A stretch of 64,000 bases of DNA from Cucumis sativus (taxonomy: Eukaryota > Streptophyta > Magnoliopsida > Cucurbitales > Cucurbitaceae), in contig NC_026659.2 in the NCBI RefSeq assembly GCF_000004075.3, positions 24,632,272 through 24,696,271 of the forward strand. The letters run 5' to 3'. How positions within the stretch are numbered: the first letter of the stretch is position 1; each line of letters starts with the position of its first letter. The notes beneath the pieces are model-generated. The model did no database searches. It was given only the letters and a program-made list of their open reading frames with translations, and was not told the origin of the DNA. A program made the translations under genes and the position numbers. Of the stretch, positions 49,391 through 59,575 are shown one piece after another.

Positions 49391-51281
49391 ATTAATATAA
49401 TACTCGTCGTTGAGCCTTATGAATTCGATTAATATTCTTTAAAGAAAAACTGCTATAGAAGTTGGGAACGTTTTCGATTTGTTCTCATTCCCCACTTCTA
49501 TTGTAAAAGTATTCTTCATTTTGTGCATACAAAAACTCTCCCTGTATAAGAACATGATTGTAATTTTACAGCCAAATTAGACTAATTTGAGAGGGAGATA
49601 TCAAACCTCTTTTTTTGTGATCCAATGGCCATGAAAACAGAAATATTTGAGTTCATAGATCCCACTTTCAATTTTAATTTTTTTTTTAAAAAATTACTTC
49701 TGTGTGATCACATAAAAGGGTAAATCAAAGGGCTTTTATTATTGTTTTAAGTTTAATAATAGTCGTGTATTTTTCTTAATACAATGTTTAAAGTGTAGCT
49801 TTAAAACCTAAATAAAATAGTAGCAAATTAATCAATACACATTGGTATCAAAATAAGAACTTAGAGAGTGGTTGAAATACTTTTTTCCAGTCATTTCTGA
49901 TTAATAATTGTACATAGCACAATTATCATGTCCTCGTTGAACCTTTTTCGATCCGAATGGAAAATCGATCGAGAGATGTGGTCAAACCGAAGACACAGAT
50001 TGTAATCTAATTCAAGTTTATAATGAAAATTATAATTAGGATCGGTTTGGATAATTAAAAAAGGAATCTGATGAAATGACAAAATTATTTTATACACAAT
50101 CTACTTTACAAACTCATTTATGGAATTTTATCCTAACTAAATATGGATTCAAAATAACTTTTAATTTTTACGAACTACTTTTCCGTAAGAAAAATTTTCT
50201 TCTTTGCTAAGGCTTTACAACAAATAAGGTTGATTTTTTTATTTTCTCATGGTAAGTGGAAAGAAGGTAAGCTTTTTTGCTATTCCAATCTTTTATTTTA
50301 TTAATCATCTTAAGGGTGATTGTTACAAAATCAGTGTGCACTTAAGTTGGAATCAAACACTCGTAGATATAAAAAGAAAAAGGGAAAAGTTGTTTATTTT
50401 AAACAAATGGTAAGTCAATCATTATTTCTAGAGATTAATTAAAAGATTTCACTGTCCCCTTTTCAAATATTTTTTAATAAAAAGTAAAGAAAAAATAAGA
50501 TATATATTTTTTTCCCCTAAAGCTTCTGTCTTTACAAATTCATCTAAGATTTGAAAAAAACTATCTACTCATATAGCAAACTGTTCGTCCACAAATAGTG
50601 ATATAAATATACAAGTGTGATATTGCAATACTTTGTAAATATTTCACTTCATAACATCCATTCAAAAAATGGTACTTTAAGATTGTTATTTGGAATAGCA
50701 AAAGAAATATGGGGAAATGGAAATGGAAATGTATTTGTAATACATCCCTTCCTTCAACTACAATATTTCATTCAAATCTCATCTACCTTACAAACACAAA
50801 GCATAAGGTTTATGTAGAAGTCTCATGTCTCTCATCCCATTTCAACATCATCGTTGGTTTCAAAATGAGTCTATAAACTTACTAAAGTTCAAGGAATGAC
50901 TAAAAGATTAGGAAAGGGAAAAACAAAAAGGCCTCCAATTTCAAGATTAACATGTCTATGAAGAATTATACACCAAATAGATTTACCTAAATATTTCACT
51001 TCATAACCCTCCCACCCCATTTGAAAAGCTCAAGAAGCAGTGTTATTTAAGACAGTAGGCTTAATAACAACAAAAATGCTCACCCATTTGAAGATCACAT
51101 GATGCTCAAATTTAAACTATAAGAACATTACCCAACATACCTTTGTCATTTAGTAAATCAACGGTGAGACGCAGGGCTGATGTAGACCTCCTCTACTGGG
51201 TGTCCATTCAGAAAAGTCAATCTTTGTTTAGAGCAACTAATAGAAGAACTATGACACTAATTAACTAACTACCTTCCAATC
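49391..51281. other. intergenic; includes left end of the mTERF segmental duplication
   Basis: 3' flank of the NIPA gene, then AT-rich DNA. From about 50679 the sequence (AAGATTGTTATTTGGAATAG...) is repeated from about 56740, marking the downstream border of a duplicated mTERF unit. No gene. Confidence 0.6.
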
Positions 51282-52500
51282 CTATAGAACAGATTTGGTT
51301 TCGGATGCGACATTGCCTCGGTATATATCCATCAGATTTGGGATTTCATCCAAATGCTTAACAATATAATTCTCCACAAATTCTCTCTCCCCTCGGAAAA
51401 ACAACTGAGCACTCTTTTCGTTCTTAAGAAGATTTTTCACCTTCAAAACCTCAAGAACTTTGTACCTCGGTCGGAGCCGCTTCTCGACTGAATACTTGAA
51501 TAACACAGGGTAACTAATTAGAGTTCCTGGATCTAACTTTGCAGTGTTGAAACAGAAATCTGCAACATTCCTCAATTTATCCTCCGAACAAGTTAAATAA
51601 GGTGGAAATTTCTTAAATGCTGTAAAAATCTCATTCTCAGACCATCCTAAACTCTTCATAACATTTATTTTCTTCTTCCAATTTGAATCACTCATTGAAA
51701 GCACTGTAGTAACTGCATGAACAAACTTAAAATCCTTAGGTTCAACGCCTAATTCTTTAACCCTTTTCACTGCATCAATTATTCTATCAACATTTTGTAC
51801 AATAGTTCTAGGGTTCAATTCAATCATTTTCGCTATATTCCTAGAAGGTACTCCTTCACTGACCAAAATATCAATGTTAGATCGCAGAGTACCCTTGGAA
51901 CTATAAGTTAGAAGCCACGTATAACGACAAATAGCAGCAGTTACATTTTCATCCGTTTCAAGCATTTCCTTTATGAGACGAAAGGATGGTTTCAACTGAG
52001 AATCTAAGCTCCTGAGAAGAATCCCAGGGCTTGATAGAATTACCTTAGGAAGTAAAGAACCGACGATCCCGTTTTCCTGGAGGAACTCAAATTTAGGCTT
52101 CAGATTGTCGGATACTTTGGATTGAAGGATTGAAGGTTGCCTCGAGACCAACTTGGCGATCTGTGAATTCTCGAATCCATGAGATTTCAAGAAACCGATA
52201 ATGGCTTCGTACTGCTGAATGTGTTTTTCATCGAATCGGAGCTTTCGACCATTGGAAGTAGGAGATCCAGAAGACAGGCCACATGAATTAGTGAGGAATT
52301 GGATGGTAGAAACAGAGGGTGAAGGCAATGTAGAAGTAGAAATGGAATTGAGAGAACGTTTATGGATGAAATGAAGAAGAAATGTGGAGGAAATTTTGAA
52401 CATTTCGGGATTTGATTGAAGAAATTCAAATAAGGGTTTAGGTTTAGGGTTTTGAATTTGAAGGCCACAATTTTGGGCGTTTCTCTTATATAATATAAAA
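50679..52500. repeat. segmental duplication, unit 1 (contains mTERF gene)
   Basis: This block and 56740-58400 are diverged direct copies: both hold the 3' flank (AAATATGGGGAAATGGAAAT, GGCCTCCAATTTCAAGATTA), the whole mTERF coding frame, and the 5' flank up to GGGCGTTTCTCTTA. Unit 1 has extra sequence between flank and stop codon (about 51000-51280). Confidence 0.8.
51282..52403 (-). CDS. mTERF family protein, organellar
   Basis: Single exon, 373 aa. mTERF proteins are helical-repeat nucleic-acid-binding proteins that act on organelle transcripts and transcription. The N-terminus (MFKISSTFLLHFIHKRSLN, then Ser/Thr-rich to about 50) looks like a mitochondrial presequence. Degenerate mTERF repeats follow: FLKSHGFENSQIAKLVSRQP (72-91), ILSSPGIL, ILVSEGVPSRNIAKMIELNP, VMKSLGWSENEIFTAFKKFP and ISYPVLFKYSVEKRLRPRY, each with the typical Pro ending. 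No intron, as in many plant mTERF genes. A close copy with a premature stop lies 5 kb downstream on the same strand. Exact family member and target are not determinable here. Confidence 0.9.
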   Translation of the reverse strand: MFKISSTFLLHFIHKRSLNSISTSTLPSPSVSTIQFLTNSCGLSSGSPTSNGRKLRFDEKHIQQYEAIIGFLKSHGFENSQIAKLVSRQPSILQSKVSDNLKPKFEFLQENGIVGSLLPKVILSSPGILLRSLDSQLKPSFRLIKEMLETDENVTAAICRYTWLLTYSSKGTLRSNIDILVSEGVPSRNIAKMIELNPRTIVQNVDRIIDAVKRVKELGVEPKDFKFVHAVTTVLSMSDSNWKKKINVMKSLGWSENEIFTAFKKFPPYLTCSEDKLRNVADFCFNTAKLDPGTLISYPVLFKYSVEKRLRPRYKVLEVLKVKNLLKNEKSAQLFFRGEREFVENYIVKHLDEIPNLMDIYRGNVASETKSVL

Positions 52501-54584
52501 TATTAGTATTTCCATATTATGTAAACTTTTGTATATATATTTATATGGGAAATTGCAACATTAAAAAAAAGTGGTAAATTTAGCAATAATAATTAGAGTT
52601 GTAACTACATTTTAAAAAAATTACAAATATAGCAAAACTATCATCGACAAATTTTGCTATATTTATAAATTTTTTAAAATTGTGTTATATACTTAATTAA
52701 TTTGAATTTAATTGCTAAATTTGCAACTATCCTTGTTTATATCTTTTAGATCGTTTAATTTGAGTGAAATTTTATAGATTGTGTGTGTTTTTTAATTTGA
52801 CCAAAACAAGTAAAGTTAATGCAAATTTGACGATAAAAACACGTGAAGTCGTGACAAATTTATATCTTCAATTTCAATTCGAATACATATTAATTTTCAA
52901 TTAAACTCAAATTTAACTTTTAGTTAGTTTCAAATTGTATTTTTCATAATTAAATTTTGTAAATGACGTGATGATTTGTTATCGGTAAATTTTTTTTCTT
53001 TGGTTCGAGATTTATGAACGTATGTGAGTGAATGAATCTTAAATAAATAAATATAATAGTAATTTTGTTTGAATCAATTTAACATATCAAACATAGTATG
53101 ATTTAAATTTGGAAATGAAGTTTAGAATTAACCAAATTTTAATTTGAGATAAATTCAAGGTCTCATTCCTAATTTAATTTGTAGCACAAAAATTTGGAAT
53201 ATAGTCCATTTTAAAATTGATATGAATAGAATTTTTCAATTTTAGGATAAAGTTGAGATTATAGCTAATTTGAGATAAAAACTTAGAGTATATGTAAGTT
53301 AATTTGAGTTGAAATTTGAATTTGGTGTACTTCTTTTATCCATTTTTTTTTCTTCTTTGCACCTCTCACCTCTTTTCGTTCCTTTTCTATTTCTTTTTCT
53401 CTTTAAAGAAAAAAAGAATTTCCATTTTTTTTACCTCTTTTTTCTTATTGCCTCTCTATGTTTTTATTTGTATTTCTAGGTGTGTTGGGCAAGTCACCAT
53501 ATCATTGATGATGGTTTGCATAGAGATATCGAACAAAAAGTTTTGTGTTGGTTCATATGGAGATTGATCATGTCAAGATTTAGGTAACTCTATCTTATCA
53601 TTCCTTTTGACTATTTACTATTATGTTAGATTTTTTGTCCTTAATTTTAAATTAATTAATTAATTAATTAATATTTTGATGATAACAAATTCAATCTTTT
53701 ATTAATAAATTTATTATTTTGAATAGTTAGCTTGGAACAATTATTCTTACGTCTCTTGAATCACAATTGAAAGAAGCTTAATGAAAAAATAACCGAGATA
53801 TGATGTGACAAACAAATAATCAACCAAGTAGAGAAAGTCACTTCGAGCAATGGAAGAGTAATACACGTGACTTTTGTTTTTTGATTGATTTTTAAAAAGA
53901 AAATAATTTAATATTATTATTTATCTTTATGTTTAACGACTAATGATAGTGAACTTGTTGTATTAGGCTTTAAACAAAGTATTTTTTAAAAAATATATAT
54001 TATTATGTTATTATTGTGTTTGTATTAAATGCCTAATTGAGTTTAAATGTCAATCATTCAAATTTTTTTTACTTACATGACTCAAAATGATTTTGTATTT
54101 TAGTATCTTTCCCCTCTTTTGAATACTCCATTTCCCTCACACTTTTAAGAACTTTGTTTAACTTTACAATCCTCAAAATTTGCAAAAGCCACGGTTGTTA
54201 TTCCCTTTAAAACTTTCAATTTTTGTTCTTGAAAGAGTTCTTATTGTATTGTGAAAATTAATTATTGTAAGCGTAAATTTATATACTCACTCTTTTTAGA
54301 GAGTTTTCTTTTGTCTGTTTTTAAAACTTTAACATTTCATGACTAATTTGTAACAGTTCAACTCCAAGTGGATGTAAGTCAAGTTTGACTAATAGTATCT
54401 TCTTTTCTAATTATTTTTTCATTTAATTTTAGATGTATATTTTTTGTGGTTGAGTTTGATTGCACACTCTATTACGTATTTTAATCAAATGATATGCATA
54501 CATTTTTCATATAAGCTTTCCTCTTTTTGTGTGCCATCTTCTTTCATGTTATGATCAACCTGTTGGTTCTTTTTTTGCTATTAC
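52404..54584. other. AT-rich spacer
   Basis: 5' flank of the mTERF gene (to about 52500), foldback copy E (52548-52734), then very AT-rich DNA with an AATT microsatellite at about 53647-53673. A T-rich 83-codon frame near 53.4 kb is not supported as a gene. Confidence 0.5.
52548..52734. mobile_element. foldback/MITE-like repeat, family 1, copy E
   Basis: Starts GGAAATTGCAACA, has GTAAATTTAGCAATAATAAT, ATATAGCAAAACTATCATCG and AATTTTGCTATATTTATAAA, and ends TTGCTAAATTTGCAACTATC. The central palindrome is largely lost. Confidence 0.55.
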
Positions 54585-56469
54585 AGCATCTGTTTTGAAA
54601 GAAAAGCTTTCATCCTTGTGTGCATCTGGAATATTAGCTGACCATGAACTTCAAGCGCAGCTGCAAGAACATCATCTGAAAGGGTGAGCTTATGCATTCT
54701 GTACTCGATTGAAAGAAAAAGGGTAAAGAACACCCAAAAACCTTTGATGAAAGCAAAGAAAATGTCATTGAGTAGTATGCAAGATCTTGTTGAAAGAAAC
54801 CACCAAATAGACAAAAACTTAAACTGAAGAAAGCTAAAAAAGCAAAGGTAGGGTGCAATATGTTAACTTTCTCAATAAGAACCTTCTCATGCATGCCAAC
54901 CTAAGTAATTAGACTAAAACACAGCACCCATTGTCTCAACCAAACATAAATTGTTTAGAGATACTTAACCAAAAGCTCTTCAATCTAGTTGATGGTTGAC
55001 CCAAAATAATCTGGAATTCCAGAGTTATCTGGAATAATTCATTGTATCCTCGTTTTTCAGATACTTTGATGGAAGGATTGATATTTTCACCATTCATTAA
55101 ACATTGAGATCGAGAACACTTTGAAGGAAATGCAATGTCACATCCATTTTCAAAAACTGCACCAATTTTCTCTTCATATGACTCCTTGGATGACCCTTTG
55201 GCTACCAATTCTTGACTCAATGAACCAATCTCCTTCTTATCTGTAGTCCCTTGTTGGACATCCAACAAAATAGATTTGGCCCATGCAAAGATGACATGCA
55301 CAAATCAAGAATAAATCAACAAATTGGAAGAGGATGGAACAGATTCTGAAATGAGGCAATATTGTGAGTGAATTTTAAGGGTCATGGACACAAGGTATTT
55401 TTGCAAATTTCGCTGCCGAGAGCATGGTTCCCAAAGGTCCAGAATGGAAACTGGGAAATCAAAACTCCCACCAACTCGAAGGCTAGACCACAATGGGAGC
55501 TAGTTAGCTGCAGAAGTGATGCCGTTTATATGAAAACAGATGATGGTTCTATACCTTCAATTGTTGCTGATCATATCGGTGTTTACCTTGGCTCAGTTAA
55601 AGGTAGAGGCAGTATCGTTGAAGTAGTAAGTGAGGTCAGCCTGGTCAAGTCTTTTGCACCCGCTGGTGGAAATGTTGATGCCACTGCGCTTCAAACACCT
55701 TTAGCAAAATCCATTTCTAATAAATCTAAGGCATCTTCTGATGGTGGGTGATTCAAAGGGATAATTTGATGCGTCTGGAAACTCTAATGAAAACAAAGTT
55801 CAGCCGCTGCAGATGAACAGGCTAATGCAGAAGAAAAGTTCAAGAAAACGTTGTATGGTACTGCTAATGATGGTAGCAGTAGTGATGAAGAGGATGTTTC
55901 AAAAACTCGAAAGCTACACATTAGAATACTAGATAAACCAGTTACATCTCCCACAGTTGATGTGAAAAAGATTAAAATTGGGAAAGATTAAACGGTTCTG
56001 CCAACTTGACTCTGGAAAGCCGCCTCCACCTCAAGCAACTTCTGTGCGACCTGGACAGGTTCACATATCCTTTTTAATCAACTGGTGTTTAAATTAGCTT
56101 AAAAATAAATAAAAACTGGTGGTGAAATGCTCAATTATCTGCAATGCATCATTCCTCTCTCTAGCTGTAACAGTAACGTTTCAATTGTTGTTTTAATTCA
56201 TTTTTATCATTTTCAACCGGAATTTCCTCATCCAGCTTCCCCGTGGTGCTGCTGCTTCCATATGCTCTGTCTTGTTTCAGATGACTGTGTTAGCGCATCT
56301 AGAGCAGAATCATCTTTCAGATGCTCTGTTTTCATCTTGTTTAGATGAAGCTTTTCTGGCACTTGCCAAAGACCATTCTCGAGGAGCTAATGAGAGAGCA
56401 GACAAATGTATAAGTGCCAGCTTAAAAATGCCAAGCTTAGACAACTTTATCAGCACCAATCAGACTTGA
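54585..56469 (+). pseudogene. TWD40-2: partial, broken copy of TWD40-2 (TSET/TPLATE complex subunit)
   Basis: Disconnected coding pieces in the order of the plant TWD40-2 protein (Arabidopsis At5g24710, from memory). 54585-54685: CASGILADHELQAQLQEHHL with a proper acceptor and donor. About 55370-55750: NGNWEIKTPTNSKA, MKTDDGSIPSIVADHIGVYL, GSVKGRG, FAPAGGNVD, PLAKSISNKSKASSDG. 55750-56057: frameshifted remains (GTANDGSSSDEEDVSKT) up to a donor after RPGQ. 56239-56469: LPRGAAAS, LAHLEQNHLSDAL, DEAFLALAKDHSRGAN, then unrelated residues and a stop. The parent is over 1,300 aa; this has no WD40 N-terminus, lacks many exons and has frameshifts. Introns remain between pieces, so it came from genomic duplication, not from a cDNA. 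It lies between the two mTERF copies. Confidence 0.8.
54936..55301 (-). other. orphan open frame inside the TWD40-2 pseudogene interval
   Basis: 121 codons on the minus strand, starting MHVIFAWAKSILLDVQQG. Its middle looks coding-like in composition (balanced charged residues, DKKEIGSLSQELVAKG, SYEEKIGAVFENGCD). I do not recognise it. It may be an exon piece of another gene carried with the duplication, or chance. Confidence 0.25.
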
Positions 56470-56739
56470 TATAAAACTCAATCAAGAAAGCAGTCTAATT
56501 GTTCTAGGATATTACTATACAAACCTCACCTTCAAGTTGTTGGCAATTTCCACCTGCCTTTCCTATTTTCCTCTTGCCTTTTCCATGTCTGGTAGATCAG
56601 TCGAGTCAATAAGAATAGGTAAGAACATTACTACCCATTACATTTGCAATCATTCTATAATTGTTTACTTTTTGAGAAAAAATTGAAAAACAAGCCAATT
56701 TCCAGGGTGTTATATTTATGAAAATTTCGTGAAAATAAT

Positions 56740-58400
56740 AAGATTGTTATTTGGAATAGCAAAAGAAATATGGGGAAATGGAAATGTATTTGTATTACAT
56801 CCCTTCCTTCAACTACAATATTTTATTCAATTCTCCTCTACCTTACAAACACAAAAGCATAAGCTTTACCTACAACTTTCATGTCTCTCATCCCATTTCA
56901 ACCTCATCGTTGGTTTCAAAATTAGTCTACAGGCTTACAAAAGTTCAAGGAATGACTAAAAGATTAGGAAAGGAAAAAACAAGAAGGCCTCCAATTTCAA
57001 GATTAAAATGTCTATGAAGAAATATACACCAAATAGATTTACCCAACTAACTGCCTTAGTTTGGATGCAAAAACAACACAACTCTCCCACCAGAAAACAG
57101 GGGGAGAGATCTTGAAAAGCTCAAGAAGAAACAGTAGTCTTAATAACAACAAAAAAGCTATCCCCCTTTGAAGATCATGATGCTCAAATTTTGAACTTTA
57201 AGAACATTATTAACTTGCAACATTGCCCCGGTATATGTCCATCAGATTTGGGATTTCATCCAAATGCTTAACTACATATTTCTCCACAAAAATTCTCTCC
57301 CCTTTCACAAATACCGAAGCAATCTTTTTGATTTTAAGAAGATCTTTCACCTTCAAAACCTCAAGAACTTTGTACCTCGGTTGGAGCCACTTGTCGACTG
57401 AATACTTGAATAACACAGGGTAAGATATTAGAGTTCCTGGATCTAACTTTGCAGTGTTGGAACAGAAATCTGCAACATCCCTCAATTTCTCCTCTGAACA
57501 TGTTAAATAAAATGGAAATCTCTAAAAAATCTCCTTCTCAGACCATCCTAAACTCTCCATAACATTTATTTTCTTCTTCCAAGTTGAATCATTCATTGAA
57601 AGCCTTACAAAAAGTGCATAAATAAACATGCGAGCCTTTGGTTCAATGCCTAATTCTTTAACCGTTTTCACTGCACCAATCACTCTATCAGCCTTTTGCA
57701 TAAAAGTTCTAGGGTTCAATGTAATCATTTTCGTTATATTCCTAGAAGGTACTCCTTCACTGGCCAAAACATCAGCGCTAGATTTAAAATTACCCTTCAA
57801 ATCACAAATCAGAAGCCTTGGAGAACGACAAATAGCAGCAGTTACTTGTTCATCCGATTCTAGAATTTCCTTCATGAAAAAAAATGATGGTTTCAACTGA
57901 GAAACTAAGCTGCTGCCAAGAACCCATGGTGTTGATAAAATTAACTTTAAAAGTAAAGGACCGACGAACCCGATTTCCTGGAGGAACTCAAATTTAGGCT
58001 TCAGATTGGTGGATACTCTAGATTGAAGGATCGAAGGTCGCCTCGAGACCAAATTGGCGATCTGTGAATTCTCGAATCCATGAGATTTGAAGAAACCGAT
58101 AATGGCTTCGTACTGCTGAATGTGTTTTTCATCGAACCGGAGCTTTCGACCATTGGAAGTAAGAGATCCAGAAGACAGGCCACATGAATTAGTGAGGAAT
58201 TGGATGGTAGAAACAGAGGGTGAAGGCAATGTAGAAGTAGAAATGGTATTGAGAGAACGTTTATGGATGAAATGAAGAAGAAATGTGGATGAAAATTTGA
58301 ACATTTGGGGTTTGGATTGAAGAAATTCAAGTAAGGGTTTTGGTTTATGGTTTTGAATTCGAACGCCACAAATTTGGGCGTTTCTCTTACAATATTATAT
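56740..58400. repeat. segmental duplication, unit 2 (contains mTERF pseudogene)
   Basis: Direct-orientation copy of 50679-52500. Similarity starts at AAGATTGTTATTTGGAATAG and runs past the 5' flank GGGCGTTTCTCTTA. Confidence 0.8.
57210..58304 (-). pseudogene. mTERF copy with in-frame stop, probable pseudogene
   Basis: Paralogue of the gene at 51282-52403. Frame opens at 58304 with MFKFSSTFLLHFIHKRSLN and is broken by TAG at 57522-57524 after SLGWSEKEIF (260 codons). It then stays open in the same frame to TAA at 57210-57212. At the break the intact gene reads EIFTAFKKFPPYL and this copy EIF-stop-RFPFYL, so a 9-bp deletion and the stop coincide. The first 100 residues differ from the paralogue at only about eight positions; residues 110-250 differ far more. 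The missing C-terminal repeats make a functional product unlikely, though a 260-aa truncated protein is possible. Confidence 0.8.
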
Positions 58401-59575
58401 AATATGAAATAAATGTGTATTGAAATTTGAACAGAGCTTTTCAATAAAAATAATCAAACTATTAATACTTTATGAAAAACAAATCAAATAGTTTTTTTCT
58501 ATATTACCATTTTTAACGATCCTTCCCTAAAATATAAAATATAGAGTTTATTACTACTTTCATATTACGTAAATTTTGAAAATATATTCTCAAAATATTA
58601 TATATATATATATATTACCTATGAACAAATAATAACAATCAAATAACACAAAACAATAATAGAAATTAAATAATAACACAAAAGAAGAATAAGAAATAAA
58701 ATAATAATAACAATGAAATAACGTATAAATAGAGTTGTGAAAATAATAGTTATGAAACAAATATAAATAGGAGACAAAGAAAATTATGAAAATGATAGGA
58801 AGTTAGTAGATAAATTTGTAATTTAAAAATCATCTAGTAATATTCAATTTAATTTAGAATAAGCATAACTTTTTTTTCTTATTCTTTTTAAAGATAATTT
58901 AAAGATTTAAACCAATTATCGAAATAATGGAAATTAAAATCATTACTAAAATCTACAAAATCTTCCCATTAATTTTTTTTGTTGATGAATAATAACAAAT
59001 CTTAAAATCTCCTCAAATCAAATTATTTTTAGGAAAATTTGGAAAAATAGATTAAAATTATTTACCATAGTTTGTTATATTTTCATTATATTTATTTCAA
59101 ATTATAGGAACATGTATTGTTGTATATTTAAAACAATTTTGATGAAGATAAAAACACTAAATACTATTTTTTTTTCCCCTCCAATTTCTCTCTTCAAATG
59201 CACACCATAAGAGGGGTATATTGTTTTATGAAATTAACCCCAAGCCTTTTTTGGAAAAATTTAAAGGCATTTGTGAAATATATGGTTAAAAAAATGGTTT
59301 TGCTTGGTAAAAATTTGTTTTGATATAAGGAGATATTTAAATTTATAATAAGAGAGTTTTAGAATATAAGTGAACCATTCTATTAAAACTAAAAACCTAT
59401 TTCTAATGAATTTATTATAACTTCTATTTGAAATCTTTTTCCAAAACTACTTTTTGTTATCCTAGGGTCTAGCGTGAACGTCGTCGTTTTGGCGGCTGCC
59501 TTCAATGGGAAGCGAGCGAACTATATAGTTAATCTCCAAACTGTCTTTCTCCGGAGACATTGCGGCATTTTAACC
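58401..59575. other. AT-rich spacer and EI24-like gene leader
   Basis: AT-rich with an AT microsatellite at about 58594-58614. No gene. 59465-59575 is less AT-rich and probably the leader of the EI24-like gene. Confidence 0.5.
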
